64,000 bases of DNA from an uncultured Bacteroidales bacterium (GTDB taxonomy: Bacteria; Bacteroidota; Bacteroidia; Bacteroidales; UBA932), in assembly GCA_900316795.1 (NCBI GenBank), contig ONEF01000007.1, forward strand, positions 1-64,000, in the 5' to 3' direction. Position 1 is the first letter of the stretch; each line of letters begins with the position of its first letter. The position numbers were made by a program, and so were the translations under genes. This document shows, piece by piece, positions 31,296-37,789 of this stretch. Below the pieces are notes generated by a model, which searched no databases, was not told the origin of the DNA, and saw only the letters and a program-made list of their open reading frames with translations.

Positions 31296-31329
31296 GTTTG
31301 AACCATCCGTTTTTTATTAATAATAAAGC
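31296..31329 (+). repeat. R35 copy 1 (variant)
   Basis: Leftmost copy. It begins GTTTGAACC instead of GTTTTAACC and has six T. It is the most diverged complete copy, as expected of an old end of the array. Confidence 0.9.
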
Positions 31330-31336
31330 ACCAATG

Positions 31337-31445
31337 TTGAAGACAGATTAAACCCTGTTTTAACACCATTGATACGGTAGTAGCATTAAGAAATAAAATG
31401 TAAACTTGGATTTACAAATGTGCACTTTTCGTTTTTCCGATTATA
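31337..31445. repeat. Secondary repeat, copy A (109 bases)
   Basis: It is similar over its whole length to 32743-32852, with identical first 19 bases and identical last 33. It includes TTTAACACCATTGATACGG, and TGTAAA/TTTACA-like arms beside an A/T run that could act as a weak terminator for the minus-strand gene to its right. It lies just inside cassette 1. Confidence 0.85.
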
Positions 31446-31469
31446 TATGTGCGGCATTTCCCTGCCACC

Positions 31470-32267
31470 TTATCTGAATACTATCCAGTTGGTAGTGTAC
31501 TTGCATTTTTCTATCCAAGGATGGATTATGGTAACATCTTGCCCGGCCTTACGCCTGAACCATGAATAGTTCCAGCCACTGCCCATATCCATGTAAAGCG
31601 CATTGTCAACTCCGGCTGAAGAGAGCAGGTCCACAAATTCCGCATACCTTATTTCCTTTGCAGATTCTACCACGCACAGCATTCCTTCAAGGGAGCACAA
31701 TGCCCTGAAGTAATACCGTCCGTCAGGGAGCCTGTCCCTGAACCGCGGCTGGACCTTGCCCTCAGATATGATCATGTTCTGGGAAAAACCTGCCCTGAGG
31801 GGCTTATCTTGGGGGATCCTTCCAGAGAGGGCAAAACTCCATGCTTTTCCGTCGTAGACAAAAAATCCGGTGTTGTCGGGGCATTCATATCCTTCATGGA
31901 AGACTCCGGAGCTCACATGGTTTCCGGCAATGTTGTCGTGAGAAAACTCTTCCAGGAGTTCACCTGTAAAGGCGGCTTCACAGCATAGGAGGATGTCTGT
32001 ATCTTTTTGATAGTCCGGCATTTTACCGCAGACAAGATCTATTTCCCTGAAGCCTGGGGTGAATATGATCAGAGATGAATCGCCTCCTTTCCCAAGGCTG
32101 TCAAGAGCAACCGTGCCGCCGCCCTTGGTCCAAAGAGCAACGTCCAGGAAAGTACTGGCATAGGCCCCGCAGGGAACTGTCTTTGATGTGCTGCAACCCG
32201 ATGACATGACTATAAATGAAAACAATGCGGCGAATATGGTACTTCTTTCCATTTGAGTTTTAACCAT
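31470..32267 (-). CDS. Cassette 1: lipoprotein resembling phosphodiester glycosidases
   Basis: The 265-residue frame starts at the ATG inside R35 copy 2 (MVKTQ); an internal Met6 (MERST) starts a clean lipoprotein signal ending SSGCS. The C-terminal segment AEFVDLLSSAGVDNALYMDMG resembles the DGGGS region of phosphodiester glycosidase (NAGPA-like) domains, and VALDSLGKGGDSSLIIF fits an early strand. The match is partial and function is uncertain. Base composition is close to the chromosome, unlike several other cassettes. Confidence 0.75.
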   Translation of the reverse strand: MVKTQMERSTIFAALFSFIVMSSGCSTSKTVPCGAYASTFLDVALWTKGGGTVALDSLGKGGDSSLIIFTPGFREIDLVCGKMPDYQKDTDILLCCEAAFTGELLEEFSHDNIAGNHVSSGVFHEGYECPDNTGFFVYDGKAWSFALSGRIPQDKPLRAGFSQNMIISEGKVQPRFRDRLPDGRYYFRALCSLEGMLCVVESAKEIRYAEFVDLLSSAGVDNALYMDMGSGWNYSWFRRKAGQDVTIIHPWIEKCKYTTNWIVFR

Positions 32268-32291
32268 CCGTTTTTTTATTAATAATAAAGC
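32257..32291 (+). repeat. R35 copy 2
   Basis: Consensus copy with seven T. On the minus strand its ATG (32265-32267) opens the cassette 1 gene in frame. Confidence 0.95.
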
Positions 32292-32322
32292 TTTATTTTG
32301 CGATATGCCTCCTAATTCGATA

Positions 32323-32718
32323 TTATTTCAATATAATACCCTTCCATTGCGATATTTTGGGATTATTACTACTGATGATAATTGTTATTGTATCACCAAT
32401 TCTTATCTTAGAATATAACTTATTTGGAATAGTTTCAGTTTTATGATACACTTTATTTAAATAAATATAATCATAACTCATATTTGACCAGCGAGTACCT
32501 TTACTATAACTGTGACTTTTATTTGTAATTACAGCATTAATAACATCAATATTGTTGCTTAGTTTATTTTGATAGTAAATAGTTGAAATAGTGCCCAATA
32601 TCAGAATAATAAACAAAGGAACATAATAGTAATGCTTTGTAAAAAAAGAAGCAAATGAGAATCGAGTTGCATTATCAATATTACTACTTTTATCTTTAAT
32701 TCTATTTGTTTTAACCAT
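32323..32718 (-). CDS. Cassette 2: small single-pass membrane protein
   Basis: The 131-residue protein starts at the ATG within R35 copy 3 (MVKTNRIKDKSS); no alternative Met precedes the membrane helix (about residues 33-49, YVPLFIILILGTISTIY). The outer part is about 80 residues, Ser/Lys/Ile rich and slightly like DUF3592-type domains (GDTITIIIS, YDYIYL), a weak resemblance. It is very AT-rich. Because the first Met is inside the repeat, translation here probably depends on the repeat. Confidence 0.7.
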   Translation of the reverse strand: MVKTNRIKDKSSNIDNATRFSFASFFTKHYYYVPLFIILILGTISTIYYQNKLSNNIDVINAVITNKSHSYSKGTRWSNMSYDYIYLNKVYHKTETIPNKLYSKIRIGDTITIIISSNNPKISQWKGIILK

Positions 32719-32742
32719 CCGTTCTTTTATTAATAATAAAGC
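32708..32742 (+). repeat. R35 copy 3 (variant)
   Basis: One T of the run is replaced by C (GTTCTTTTAT). Its minus-strand ATG at 32716-32718 opens the cassette 2 gene. Confidence 0.93.
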
Positions 32743-32852
32743 TTGAAGACAGATTAAACCCTATTTAAACACCGTTGATACGGTGGTTGCATTATGAAAA
32801 AAAAGTGTACATTTGGATTTACAAATGTGCACTTTTCGTTTTTCCGATTATA
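32743..32852. repeat. Secondary repeat, copy B (110 bases)
   Basis: Partner of 31337-31445. It begins immediately after R35 copy 3, whereas copy A begins seven bases after R35 copy 1. Each is followed on its right by a minus-strand lipoprotein gene, so both cassettes carry the same tail at the gene's 3' side. Confidence 0.85.
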
Positions 32853-32867
32853 AAAATGGATTAGTGA

Positions 32868-33227
32868 TTAATCTTCGCCATAAGGATTAGCATAAAAGCT
32901 TACCTTACCGGTTGGAAACTTCCAGTAACCGGCGATACACTCTTTAGTGCAAGCCCTATCCTGAGCATCCATCGCATCTTTGGCAAATGTCACGCTCTTA
33001 GTAGAGCCGACCAGTTCATTGTAATAATAAACTGCTGTCGTAGATCCGGAAGTGTAAGTTTGCTTTTCTGCGTGCTGTCTGATTTTCCCAAGATCAGTTT
33101 CGGGAGTAACATATACAAAGACCCTGAAATTAAAGTCATTCTTGTAGTATGCTACCTGTTCGTAATTACCACCAGAGCAGGACAACAGAATAAAGGCAAA
33201 ACATGCAAGTAAAAGTAACCTTTTCAT
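32868..33227 (-). CDS. Cassette 3: small lipoprotein of unknown function
   Basis: The 119-residue protein from MKRLLLLACF has a clear lipobox (FILLSCSGG). The frame is open a further 40 codons to the ATG inside R35 copy 4 (33347), but that extension (MVKTKLIINF...) lacks signal-peptide character, so I use the internal start. The mature part has four Cys including ACTKECIAGYWK. There is no known domain. Confidence 0.75.
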   Translation of the reverse strand: MKRLLLLACFAFILLSCSGGNYEQVAYYKNDFNFRVFVYVTPETDLGKIRQHAEKQTYTSGSTTAVYYYNELVGSTKSVTFAKDAMDAQDRACTKECIAGYWKFPTGKVSFYANPYGED

Positions 33228-33336
33228 AACTAATATTTTTAACAGTTTTCCAAGAGGCCAGACTATGAGGGACTCATTGCTGGGAGGGTCAATCCAAGCT
33301 GGCCCATAAGTGCTATCAAAGTTAATGATTAATTTT

Positions 33337-33372
33337 GTTTTAACCATCCGTTTTTTTTATTAATAATAAAGC
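33337..33372 (+). repeat. R35 copy 4 (eight T)
   Basis: It is 36 bases long because the T-run is eight. Read on the minus strand this shifts the frame through the repeat, so the incoming frame of cassette 4 ends at a stop inside it (LLLIKKTDG) and does not pass into the MVKT frame. Confidence 0.93.
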
Positions 33373-33558
33373 CTTAAGCGAAAACACACTTACAAGGTTG
33401 CCATCAGGCTCAATGGCAAACCCACTAAGGCCATCGCTAGACAGGTAACATTTACAATCGTCATAACTATCGTGAATATCTACGGCATCACCATTAAACA
33501 GGAACTTTCGAGCAATACTAAAACATTCCCTGAACAGATTACCGTCCACGGACTGCAT
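33340..33558 (-). pseudogene. Cassette 4: truncated piece of a phage-type protein domain
   Basis: The frame encodes FRECFSIARKFLFNGDAVDI and then CYLSSDGLSGFAIEPDGNLV, which resembles domains embedded in large polyvalent proteins of Bacteroidetes phages (GNAT-like core). It ends abruptly where R35 begins, with the last residues encoded by the repeat. There is no good start codon with a ribosome site, so I regard it as a gene fragment captured with the cassette. The resemblance is from memory of the pattern and is moderate. Confidence 0.5.
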
Positions 33559-33587
33559 ATTAAACTCAGCACCCGATTTTTTATGCT

Positions 33588-33821
33588 TTACAGTAAATGA
33601 TGTATTAGCCCTGTTGCTGTTGCTGACACTGGCAATTTGTCTTCCCAGTATCCCTCCAATGCTGCTGAGTTCTCCTTTACTAAGTCTTCTGCGACCTGTT
33701 CGGAAGTCCCTAACTTGTTTATCAGATAATCCCTCACAGCGTTTGTATAGACTTTCAAACTCTGAAAGTCTTCTGGACTGTCTGTGGGCATTGTTGTGTA
33801 CTTTGGTTGTTTCTGTGTCAT
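33588..33821 (-). CDS. Cassette 4: small protein, paralogue of the cassette 5 protein
   Basis: The 77-residue protein starts MTQKQPK behind an AAGGAGG Shine-Dalgarno, unusual for Bacteroidetes and more typical of phage. Its C-terminal half (NKLGTSEQVAEDLV, YWEDKLPVSATATG) is strongly conserved in the cassette 5 copy (34231-34434), with mostly conservative changes, which supports this frame over a longer overlapping one. It is probably helical; function unknown. Confidence 0.7.
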   Translation of the reverse strand: MTQKQPKYTTMPTDSPEDFQSLKVYTNAVRDYLINKLGTSEQVAEDLVKENSAALEGYWEDKLPVSATATGLIHHLL

Positions 33822-33937
33822 TATTGTCATCCTCCTTTTTATTGCCATACGGCTGTCCTACTCGATGTAAGCGTCGATTGGTGGCGTTATCTTTATAATG
33901 CCCAACTCGCGACTTAATCAGTATTGTCTCTAATAAA

Positions 33938-34171
33938 CTAATCATCTATGTCCCTAAATAATAAATCATCATACACCTTACCTTTTGCCATTTTCCCAAC
34001 ACCGTCCTTAATAATAACAAACGAAGGGAGACCTAAAAGCACCTTTCCATCTTCACTATTTGGGTTACAGGCAACCACAGCAAACCCCTTATAAGGCTGC
34101 TCCTCCACGAGGGTGCAATGCTCCTCGCAATCTTCACCAAGTACCTGTTTTGCAATTTCAATGTTTGTCAT
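33938..34171 (-). CDS. Cassette 4: small acidic protein, paralogue in cassette 5
   Basis: The 77-residue protein starts MTNIEIAKQVLGEDCEEH. It is close to 34551-34772 (identical first 24 residues, diverging in the middle). It begins 18 bases from R35 copy 5. The short frame opened by the repeat ATG stops after MVKTNKLW, just before this start. Function unknown. Confidence 0.7.
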   Translation of the reverse strand: MTNIEIAKQVLGEDCEEHCTLVEEQPYKGFAVVACNPNSEDGKVLLGLPSFVIIKDGVGKMAKGKVYDDLLFRDIDD

Positions 34172-34188
34172 ATCACCAAAGTTTATTA

Positions 34189-34223
34189 GTTTTAACCATC
34201 CGTTTTTTTATTAATAATAAAGC
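34189..34223 (+). repeat. R35 copy 5
   Basis: Consensus copy with seven T. It separates the two paralogous cassettes 4 and 5. Confidence 0.95.
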
Positions 34224-34230
34224 TTATACT

Positions 34231-34434
34231 TTACAGTAAACCTCTGGCTATCCCTGTTGCTGTTGCTGACACTGGCAATTTGTCTTCCCAGTATCCTTCC
34301 AAGGCTTTGTCGCTCTTTTTCATCCAGCTCTCGCTGACCTGTTCTGAAACCCCTAACTTCTTCGTCAGATAGGCTTTCACAGCTTTCTTGTAATCTTCTA
34401 AACTCTGGTAATCTTGTGTCGGCTTCTTTGCCAT
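34231..34434 (-). CDS. Cassette 5: small protein, paralogue of 33588-33821
   Basis: The 67-residue protein starts MAKKPTQDYQ behind AAGGAGG. It conserves KKLGVSEQVSE and YWEDKLPVSATATG and stops 8 bases before R35 copy 5. The captured DNA ends soon after this gene, whereas cassette 4 carries about 210 further bases. Confidence 0.7.
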   Translation of the reverse strand: MAKKPTQDYQSLEDYKKAVKAYLTKKLGVSEQVSESWMKKSDKALEGYWEDKLPVSATATGIARGLL

Positions 34435-34550
34435 TGTCCTGTTCCTCCTTTTTATTGCCATACGGCTGTCCTACTCGATGTAAGCGTCGATTGGTGGCGT
34501 TATCTTTATAACGCCCTACTCGTGACTTAATCAGTATTGTCTCTAATAAA

Positions 34551-34772
34551 CTAATCATCTATTTCCCTCAATAATAAGTCATCAAATTCTTGTCCATCAG
34601 CCCTGTGCCCCTTACCATCTTTTATCAGCACGTACATAGGGTTGCCCAAAAACTCTTCATTAGGGTTACAAGCTACAACATCGTAACCCTTGTAAGGTGG
34701 CTCCTCCACGAGGGTGCAATGCTCCTCGCAATCTTCACCAAGTACCTGTTTTGCAATTTCAATGTTTGTCAT
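34551..34772 (-). CDS. Cassette 5: small acidic protein, paralogue of 33938-34171
   Basis: The 73-residue protein from MTNIEIAK is homologous to the cassette 4 protein. The frame is open upstream to the ATG within R35 copy 6 at 34802 (adding MVKTIINFGD), so a repeat-started longer form is possible. The paralogue has no such extension, which favours MTNIE as the original start. Confidence 0.7.
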   Translation of the reverse strand: MTNIEIAKQVLGEDCEEHCTLVEEPPYKGYDVVACNPNEEFLGNPMYVLIKDGKGHRADGQEFDDLLLREIDD

Positions 34773-34791
34773 ATCACCAAAGTTTATTATG

Positions 34792-34827
34792 GTTTTAACC
34801 ATCCGTTTTTTTTATTAATAATAAAGC
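34792..34827 (+). repeat. R35 copy 6 (eight T)
   Basis: It is 36 bases long with an eight-T run. Its minus-strand ATG is in frame with the cassette 5 gene. Confidence 0.93.
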
Positions 34828-34854
34828 ATAATCTTTTTGTTTAGGTAAAAAGCA

Positions 34855-35277
34855 CTATTCGTCTGGATCAAGAGTAAAAAGAACCCTGCCATAAAGTTGC
34901 ATCTGGATGTCGATGTATTCTTCATCACTCTTAATGCCAGTCGGCTTGCCATCCATACCCCACTTCATATAGGCCTTGAGTTCCTTTTCCTCTGCTTCGC
35001 TATCGGCAAAGCAAGGGGCTGTATAGAACTCAAAGTAATCGTCCAACTTCTGTGCCCTGTACTTGTTCAGCAAGTCCCAAATGTCAATTTCAAGTATCTG
35101 GCCATCCACTTTAACTTTGGCAAATGGCCAATCAGGATGGTTTTTGTCAATTTTGTGGCCTGCCACCTCCACAAACTGTGCAGATTTTGTAATGGCAGTT
35201 TTGTCTTTTGCTTTCATAAGCTTGTTGAATTTATTGGTTAATGATTTGTCTTTTGCTTTACTTAAATAACGCTGCAT
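34855..35277 (-). CDS. Cassette 6: hypothetical cytoplasmic protein
   Basis: The 140-residue protein starts MQRYLSKAKDK, 21 bases from R35 copy 7. The repeat-opened frame stops after MVKTNS. It is Lys- and Asp-rich, with VDGQILEIDIWDLLNKY and KAYMKWGMDGKPTGIKSDEE. I do not recognise a family. The gene has intact start and stop and fills its cassette, as integron-type cassette genes do. Confidence 0.7.
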   Translation of the reverse strand: MQRYLSKAKDKSLTNKFNKLMKAKDKTAITKSAQFVEVAGHKIDKNHPDWPFAKVKVDGQILEIDIWDLLNKYRAQKLDDYFEFYTAPCFADSEAEEKELKAYMKWGMDGKPTGIKSDEEYIDIQMQLYGRVLFTLDPDE

Positions 35278-35297
35278 TCGTTCTTCGTCAAGAATTG

Positions 35298-35329
35298 GTT
35301 TTAACCATCCGTTTTTTTAATAATAAATC
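35298..35329 (+). repeat. R35 copy 7 (degenerate)
   Basis: The left half is intact. The right half has lost three bases within ATTAATAATAAAGC and ends AAATC, which breaks the dyad. It may no longer function as a recombination site. Confidence 0.88.
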
Positions 35330-35549
35330 AAATGCTTCAGAGGATTTCCACGATGCAAAGGTATTACGGCTTTTTGACAATTTTCGTCAACGGGTGTATT
35401 TTAGCCGGCAATAACCGAGTGGTCCTATTTTCTGGGACCACTACACTTGTCTATGGCGAAATTTTTAGTGCGTGTCTGGTATTCAGTTTTAAGTGCAATT
35501 ATTATCGGGAATACTGGAAGATTGCGGAAAAGCATTAACTTTGTTTGGT
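35330..35549 (-). mobile_element. Cassette 7: insertion-sequence end remnant, no gene
   Basis: There is no convincing gene in these 220 bases. On the minus strand CTCGGTTATTGCCGGCTAAAA (35399-35418 and just beyond) nearly repeats 11059-11080, which closes the IS3-type debris at 11 kb. Beside it are an eight-base stem, AGTGGTCC/GGACCACT (35418-35442), and TTGAC/GTCAA arms at 35374-35390 upstream of TACCTTTG (minus strand, 35356-35363), like the promoter-bearing end of an IS. The spacing of that promoter is poor (24). Confidence 0.5.
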
Positions 35550-35584
35550 GTTTTAACCATCCGTTTTTTTATTAATAATAAAGC
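35550..35584 (+). repeat. R35 copy 8
   Basis: Consensus copy with seven T. On the minus strand it opens only a 23-codon frame. Confidence 0.95.
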
Positions 35585-35639
35585 CTGTACTATTGCTGCT
35601 GCCATTGCTTCAGCGAGAGCTTTTCTTCTTTAGTCATTT

Positions 35640-35671
35640 TTTGCAAAAGTCAAAAATATTTCATACATTTG
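35640..35671 (+). promoter_or_regulatory. Plus-strand promoter inside cassette 8
   Basis: TTTG at 35640-35643, a 20-base spacer and TACATTTG at 35664-35671 match the Bacteroidetes consensus. No plus-strand gene follows. A T-run at 35733-35739 could end a transcript of about 60 bases antisense to the 3' part of the minus-strand frame. Confidence 0.65.
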
Positions 35672-35693
35672 CAGATAGGATTGATTGGGCTTC

Positions 35694-35915
35694 TCATAGC
35701 GGGTTTCGGCCCTTCGGGAAGATTTTCAGTCCTTTTTTTATAATTTTCATGGTATAGACCATTTTTTCGGCTTGGTCCTTTACCTTACATTGGATTGATA
35801 TTCCGTTATAGGTAGCCTCATAAACCAAGAAATTACATGCATGATGCCTGCCTTCTTCTACCCCGGTCAATGTCGCTGATGGCAGCCACACCCCCACTTT
35901 TGTGGATAAATCCAT
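35694..35915 (-). CDS. Cassette 8: small protein or fragment, phage-like
   Basis: The 73-residue frame starts MDLSTKVGVWLP three bases from R35 copy 9. GVEEGRHHACNFLVYEATYN and the following YTMKIIKK resemble nuclease- or ADP-ribosyltransferase-type modules of phage head-associated proteins. The short length suggests a captured internal piece. The frame opened by the repeat ATG is a different one that stops after 31 codons. Confidence 0.5.
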   Translation of the reverse strand: MDLSTKVGVWLPSATLTGVEEGRHHACNFLVYEATYNGISIQCKVKDQAEKMVYTMKIIKKGLKIFPKGRNPL

Positions 35916-35917
35916 TG

Positions 35918-35952
35918 GTTTTAACCATCCGTTTTTTTATTAATAATAAAGC
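35918..35952 (+). repeat. R35 copy 9
   Basis: Consensus copy with seven T. It bounds the largest cassette on its left. Confidence 0.95.
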
Positions 35953-35972
35953 AAATAGTGATGTCAATGCCC

Positions 35973-36010
35973 GCCGCCAGTCTCAAATGCTAGGTTGGCG
36001 GCTTCTTTTT
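35973..36010 (+). terminator. Terminator-like hairpin at the left end of cassette 9
   Basis: GCCGCCA (35973-35979) pairs with TGGCGGC (35996-36002), followed by TTCTTTTT. It would stop plus-strand transcripts entering from cassette 8. Confidence 0.6.
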
Positions 36011-36138
36011 CCCAGGATTGTGTAAACAATTCCAGAATTAACAAAATCTGAGAGGCGGACAAGATAAATTTACCTTTTGGCATTCTTTTTTCGGATCCGT
36101 GCATTATATTTGCAAAGCATAAGACAGAAATAATAATT

Positions 36139-36384
36139 ATGGAAGACATGTTAAAGAAAGAATTTGATTTCTATCTTAAGAATCAAAATGACTTGGTGAA
36201 GAAGTACAACAATAGATATCTGGTTATTGTTGGACAAGAAGTTGTTGGGGCTTATGATTCGTTTGAGGAAGCCTTAGAAGAATCTATTAAGGCTCACGAA
36301 CTTGGCACTTTTTTGATTCAGAAATGCACATCTGGAGTAAGTGCGTATACTCAGACTTTTCATTCAAGGGTTTGTTTTATCTAA
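36139..36384 (+). CDS. Cassette 9: DUF5678-like small protein
   Basis: The 81-residue protein has YLKNQNDLVKKYNNRYLVIV, then VVGAYDSFEEALEES and ELGTFLIQKC, a pattern shared with the DUF5678 family of unknown function. It reads on the plus strand, opposite to most cassette genes, behind its own TATATTTG -7 box at 36105-36112 (a TTTG at 36076-36079 is 25 bases upstream, longer than ideal). The protease gene starts eight bases after its stop. Confidence 0.8.
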   Translation: MEDMLKKEFDFYLKNQNDLVKKYNNRYLVIVGQEVVGAYDSFEEALEESIKAHELGTFLIQKCTSGVSAYTQTFHSRVCFI

Positions 36385-36392
36385 AGTGGTAA

Positions 36393-36950
36393 TTGAAGAT
36401 GGATAATAAGGTAAAGGCGTTGACCTTTCATGGGAGGGGTATTGTTGATTGTATAGTGTCTCCAGTTACTTTAAAGGATCCTTTTTCTTCAAATAGTGCT
36501 GACACATTAGGTATCTGGGATACCGGAGCAACGAATTCAGTAATAACCAAAGATGTTGCAAAGGATCTTGGTTTGAAACCCGTAGGAATGACTAAAGTTC
36601 GTGGTGTTCACGGCATAAAAGATGTAAACATCTATTATGTGAATATTACTCTGAATAATAGAGACATTACTCTTAATACTCAGGTTACAGAGTGTGACGA
36701 ACTTTCAGATGATAACAAGGTAGGTCTCCTAATAGGCATGAACATTATAACACGAGGGGACTTTTCTATTACCAATTTTGGAGGGAATACAACCATGTCA
36801 TTTAGAGTCCCTTCGCTTCAAACAATAGATTATGTTTCTGGACTTAGAAAAGGCGGGCAACTTGTAAAAGATAAGGTTCCAGGAAGAAATGATCCTTGTC
36901 CATGTGGCAGTGGGAAGATATTTAAACATTGCCATGGCAAAAACCTATGA
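36393..36950 (+). CDS. Cassette 9: retropepsin-like aspartic protease with SEC-C zinc motif
   Basis: The 185-residue protein has [11 protein letters not shown], the single D-T/S-G active-site loop of clan AA retropepsin-like proteases, which act as dimers, and [13 protein letters not shown] as the hydrophobic-glycine partner segment. The C-terminus is a SEC-C motif, [19 protein letters not shown], a zinc-binding tail known from SecA. Co-transcription with the DUF5678-like gene is likely. The pair forms a self-contained plus-strand unit with its own promoter inside the array. Confidence 0.9.
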   Translation: MKMDNKVKALTFHGRGIVDCIVSPVTLKDPFSSNSADTLGIWDTGATNSVITKDVAKDLGLKPVGMTKVRGVHGIKDVNIYYVNITLNNRDITLNTQVTECDELSDDNKVGLLIGMNIITRGDFSITNFGGNTTMSFRVPSLQTIDYVSGLRKGGQLVKDKVPGRNDPCPCGSGKIFKHCHGKNL

Positions 36951-37330
36951 GTCCATTCAGAACTCTGAGAGGATTTAGTATATCATATTTCCTTCGTTGT
37001 AACATTCTGACCACAGAGAGATTTTGACTGCGCTGGAGGCCACATCTACATCAGTGGATAGTCAGTAGAAGGCTTGCGCATCTTGCCTGGAGGGAATGCG
37101 GTGCGCTCTGCTTGGTTATAGTTGATCTGGGGTGATTGGCGGTTCTGAGAACTGTTTTCTTGAGGCAGATTCCTTTTTCATAGATTTTGCAGAATCAAAA
37201 TTTTTTTTAATTTTGTAGTGCGGTGCGCGTACCTTATATAGGGAGCGTGCCGTTCTTTTTTATAGTTTTTCTTCATGAACGATAGTACCATTTTGCACAC
37301 AAAGAATCTTTTTGAATTGCATCCATTGTC
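36951..37330. other. Non-coding remainder of cassette 9
   Basis: There is no gene I can support. The stretch contains an A/T-rich run near 37199-37216 and a GTGCGGTGCGCGTACC word near 37218. It is otherwise featureless. Confidence 0.5.
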
Positions 37331-37365
37331 GTTTTAACCATCCGTTTTTTTATTAATAATAAAGC
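37331..37365 (+). repeat. R35 copy 10
   Basis: Consensus copy with seven T. In plus frame 1 it is fully open (LTIRFFINNKA) and runs into the cassette 10 fragment. Confidence 0.95.
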
Positions 37366-37705
37366 TATAAAGACATTCAGAGTGGGCGATAAGAGCGTTA
37401 GACACTATGAGTCGGTTAGCGTAAAGAAAGATGGATTAGAGGTCGTAATAAGCAATCACTATATAAATAGCAGTGCCGTTAAAAACAAACTCACTGAGGG
37501 TAATGTGCTTTATAAAAGCAAAACATTATCCTCCAACAGCTCTGATAGGCACTTAGCTGAAAACCAAAATGGTTCGCCGGACCTCCTTCCTACGCGAGAG
37601 GATAATGTTGTTATCTCTGGCAACAAAGTTAATCCATCGGAATCAAATATCCAAACATCGGGCGAAGAAATTGCAAGTCGTTTTAAACATCCGTTTTTTT
37701 ATTAA
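37366..37705 (+). pseudogene. Cassette 10: internal fragment of a phage PBECR-type nuclease domain protein
   Basis: The plus-strand frame enters from R35 copy 10 without a start and reads KTFRVGDKSVRHYESVSVKK, then LEVVISNHYI, NVLYKSKTLSSNSSDRHLAE and SPDLLP, then leaves through R35 copy 11, whose bases supply the stop (KHPFFY). The pattern resembles the RelE/ColE5-like (PBECR) nuclease modules at the C-termini of phage head-morphogenesis and polyvalent proteins. A GTG at 37382 could start it, but the domain appears cut on both sides. Confidence 0.6.
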
Positions 37706-37714
37706 TAATAAAGC
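37680..37714 (+). repeat. R35 copy 11 (one substitution)
   Basis: Seven T; TAACC is changed to TAAAC. On the minus strand the start reads MFKT instead of MVKT. Confidence 0.93.
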
Positions 37715-37726
37715 GTTTGGGCAGGT

Positions 37727-37745
37727 GGGAGTTCGGGTTCCTCCC
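37727..37745 (+). other. Hairpin resembling a tRNA T-arm
   Basis: GGGAG and CTCCC enclose TTCGGGTTC. The loop has nine bases, not seven, and no other tRNA arm precedes it, so it could be the 3' scrap of a tRNA gene taken up with cassette 11 or an unrelated hairpin. Confidence 0.25.
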
Positions 37746-37789
37746 GTTCTTGTAACGCTTGTCAATGCGTCCTGATTTGGTTAGTCGTT

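Noticed and set aside
33588-33945. Longer overlapping minus-strand frame starting MISLLETILIKSRVG (201 codons) and its cassette 5 counterpart
   Set aside because: A shorter frame has a strong AAGGAGG site and conservative substitutions between the two copies. The long frame starts in low-complexity sequence with nearly unchanged DNA. Only its C-terminal piece is kept, as a fragment.
35332-35538. Plus-strand 68-codon frame in cassette 7
   Set aside because: No domain, no ribosome site, and the stretch matches IS-end sequence on the other strand.
37721-37760. tRNA gene in cassette 11
   Set aside because: Only a T-arm-like hairpin with a nine-base loop is present; no acceptor, D or anticodon arm precedes it.
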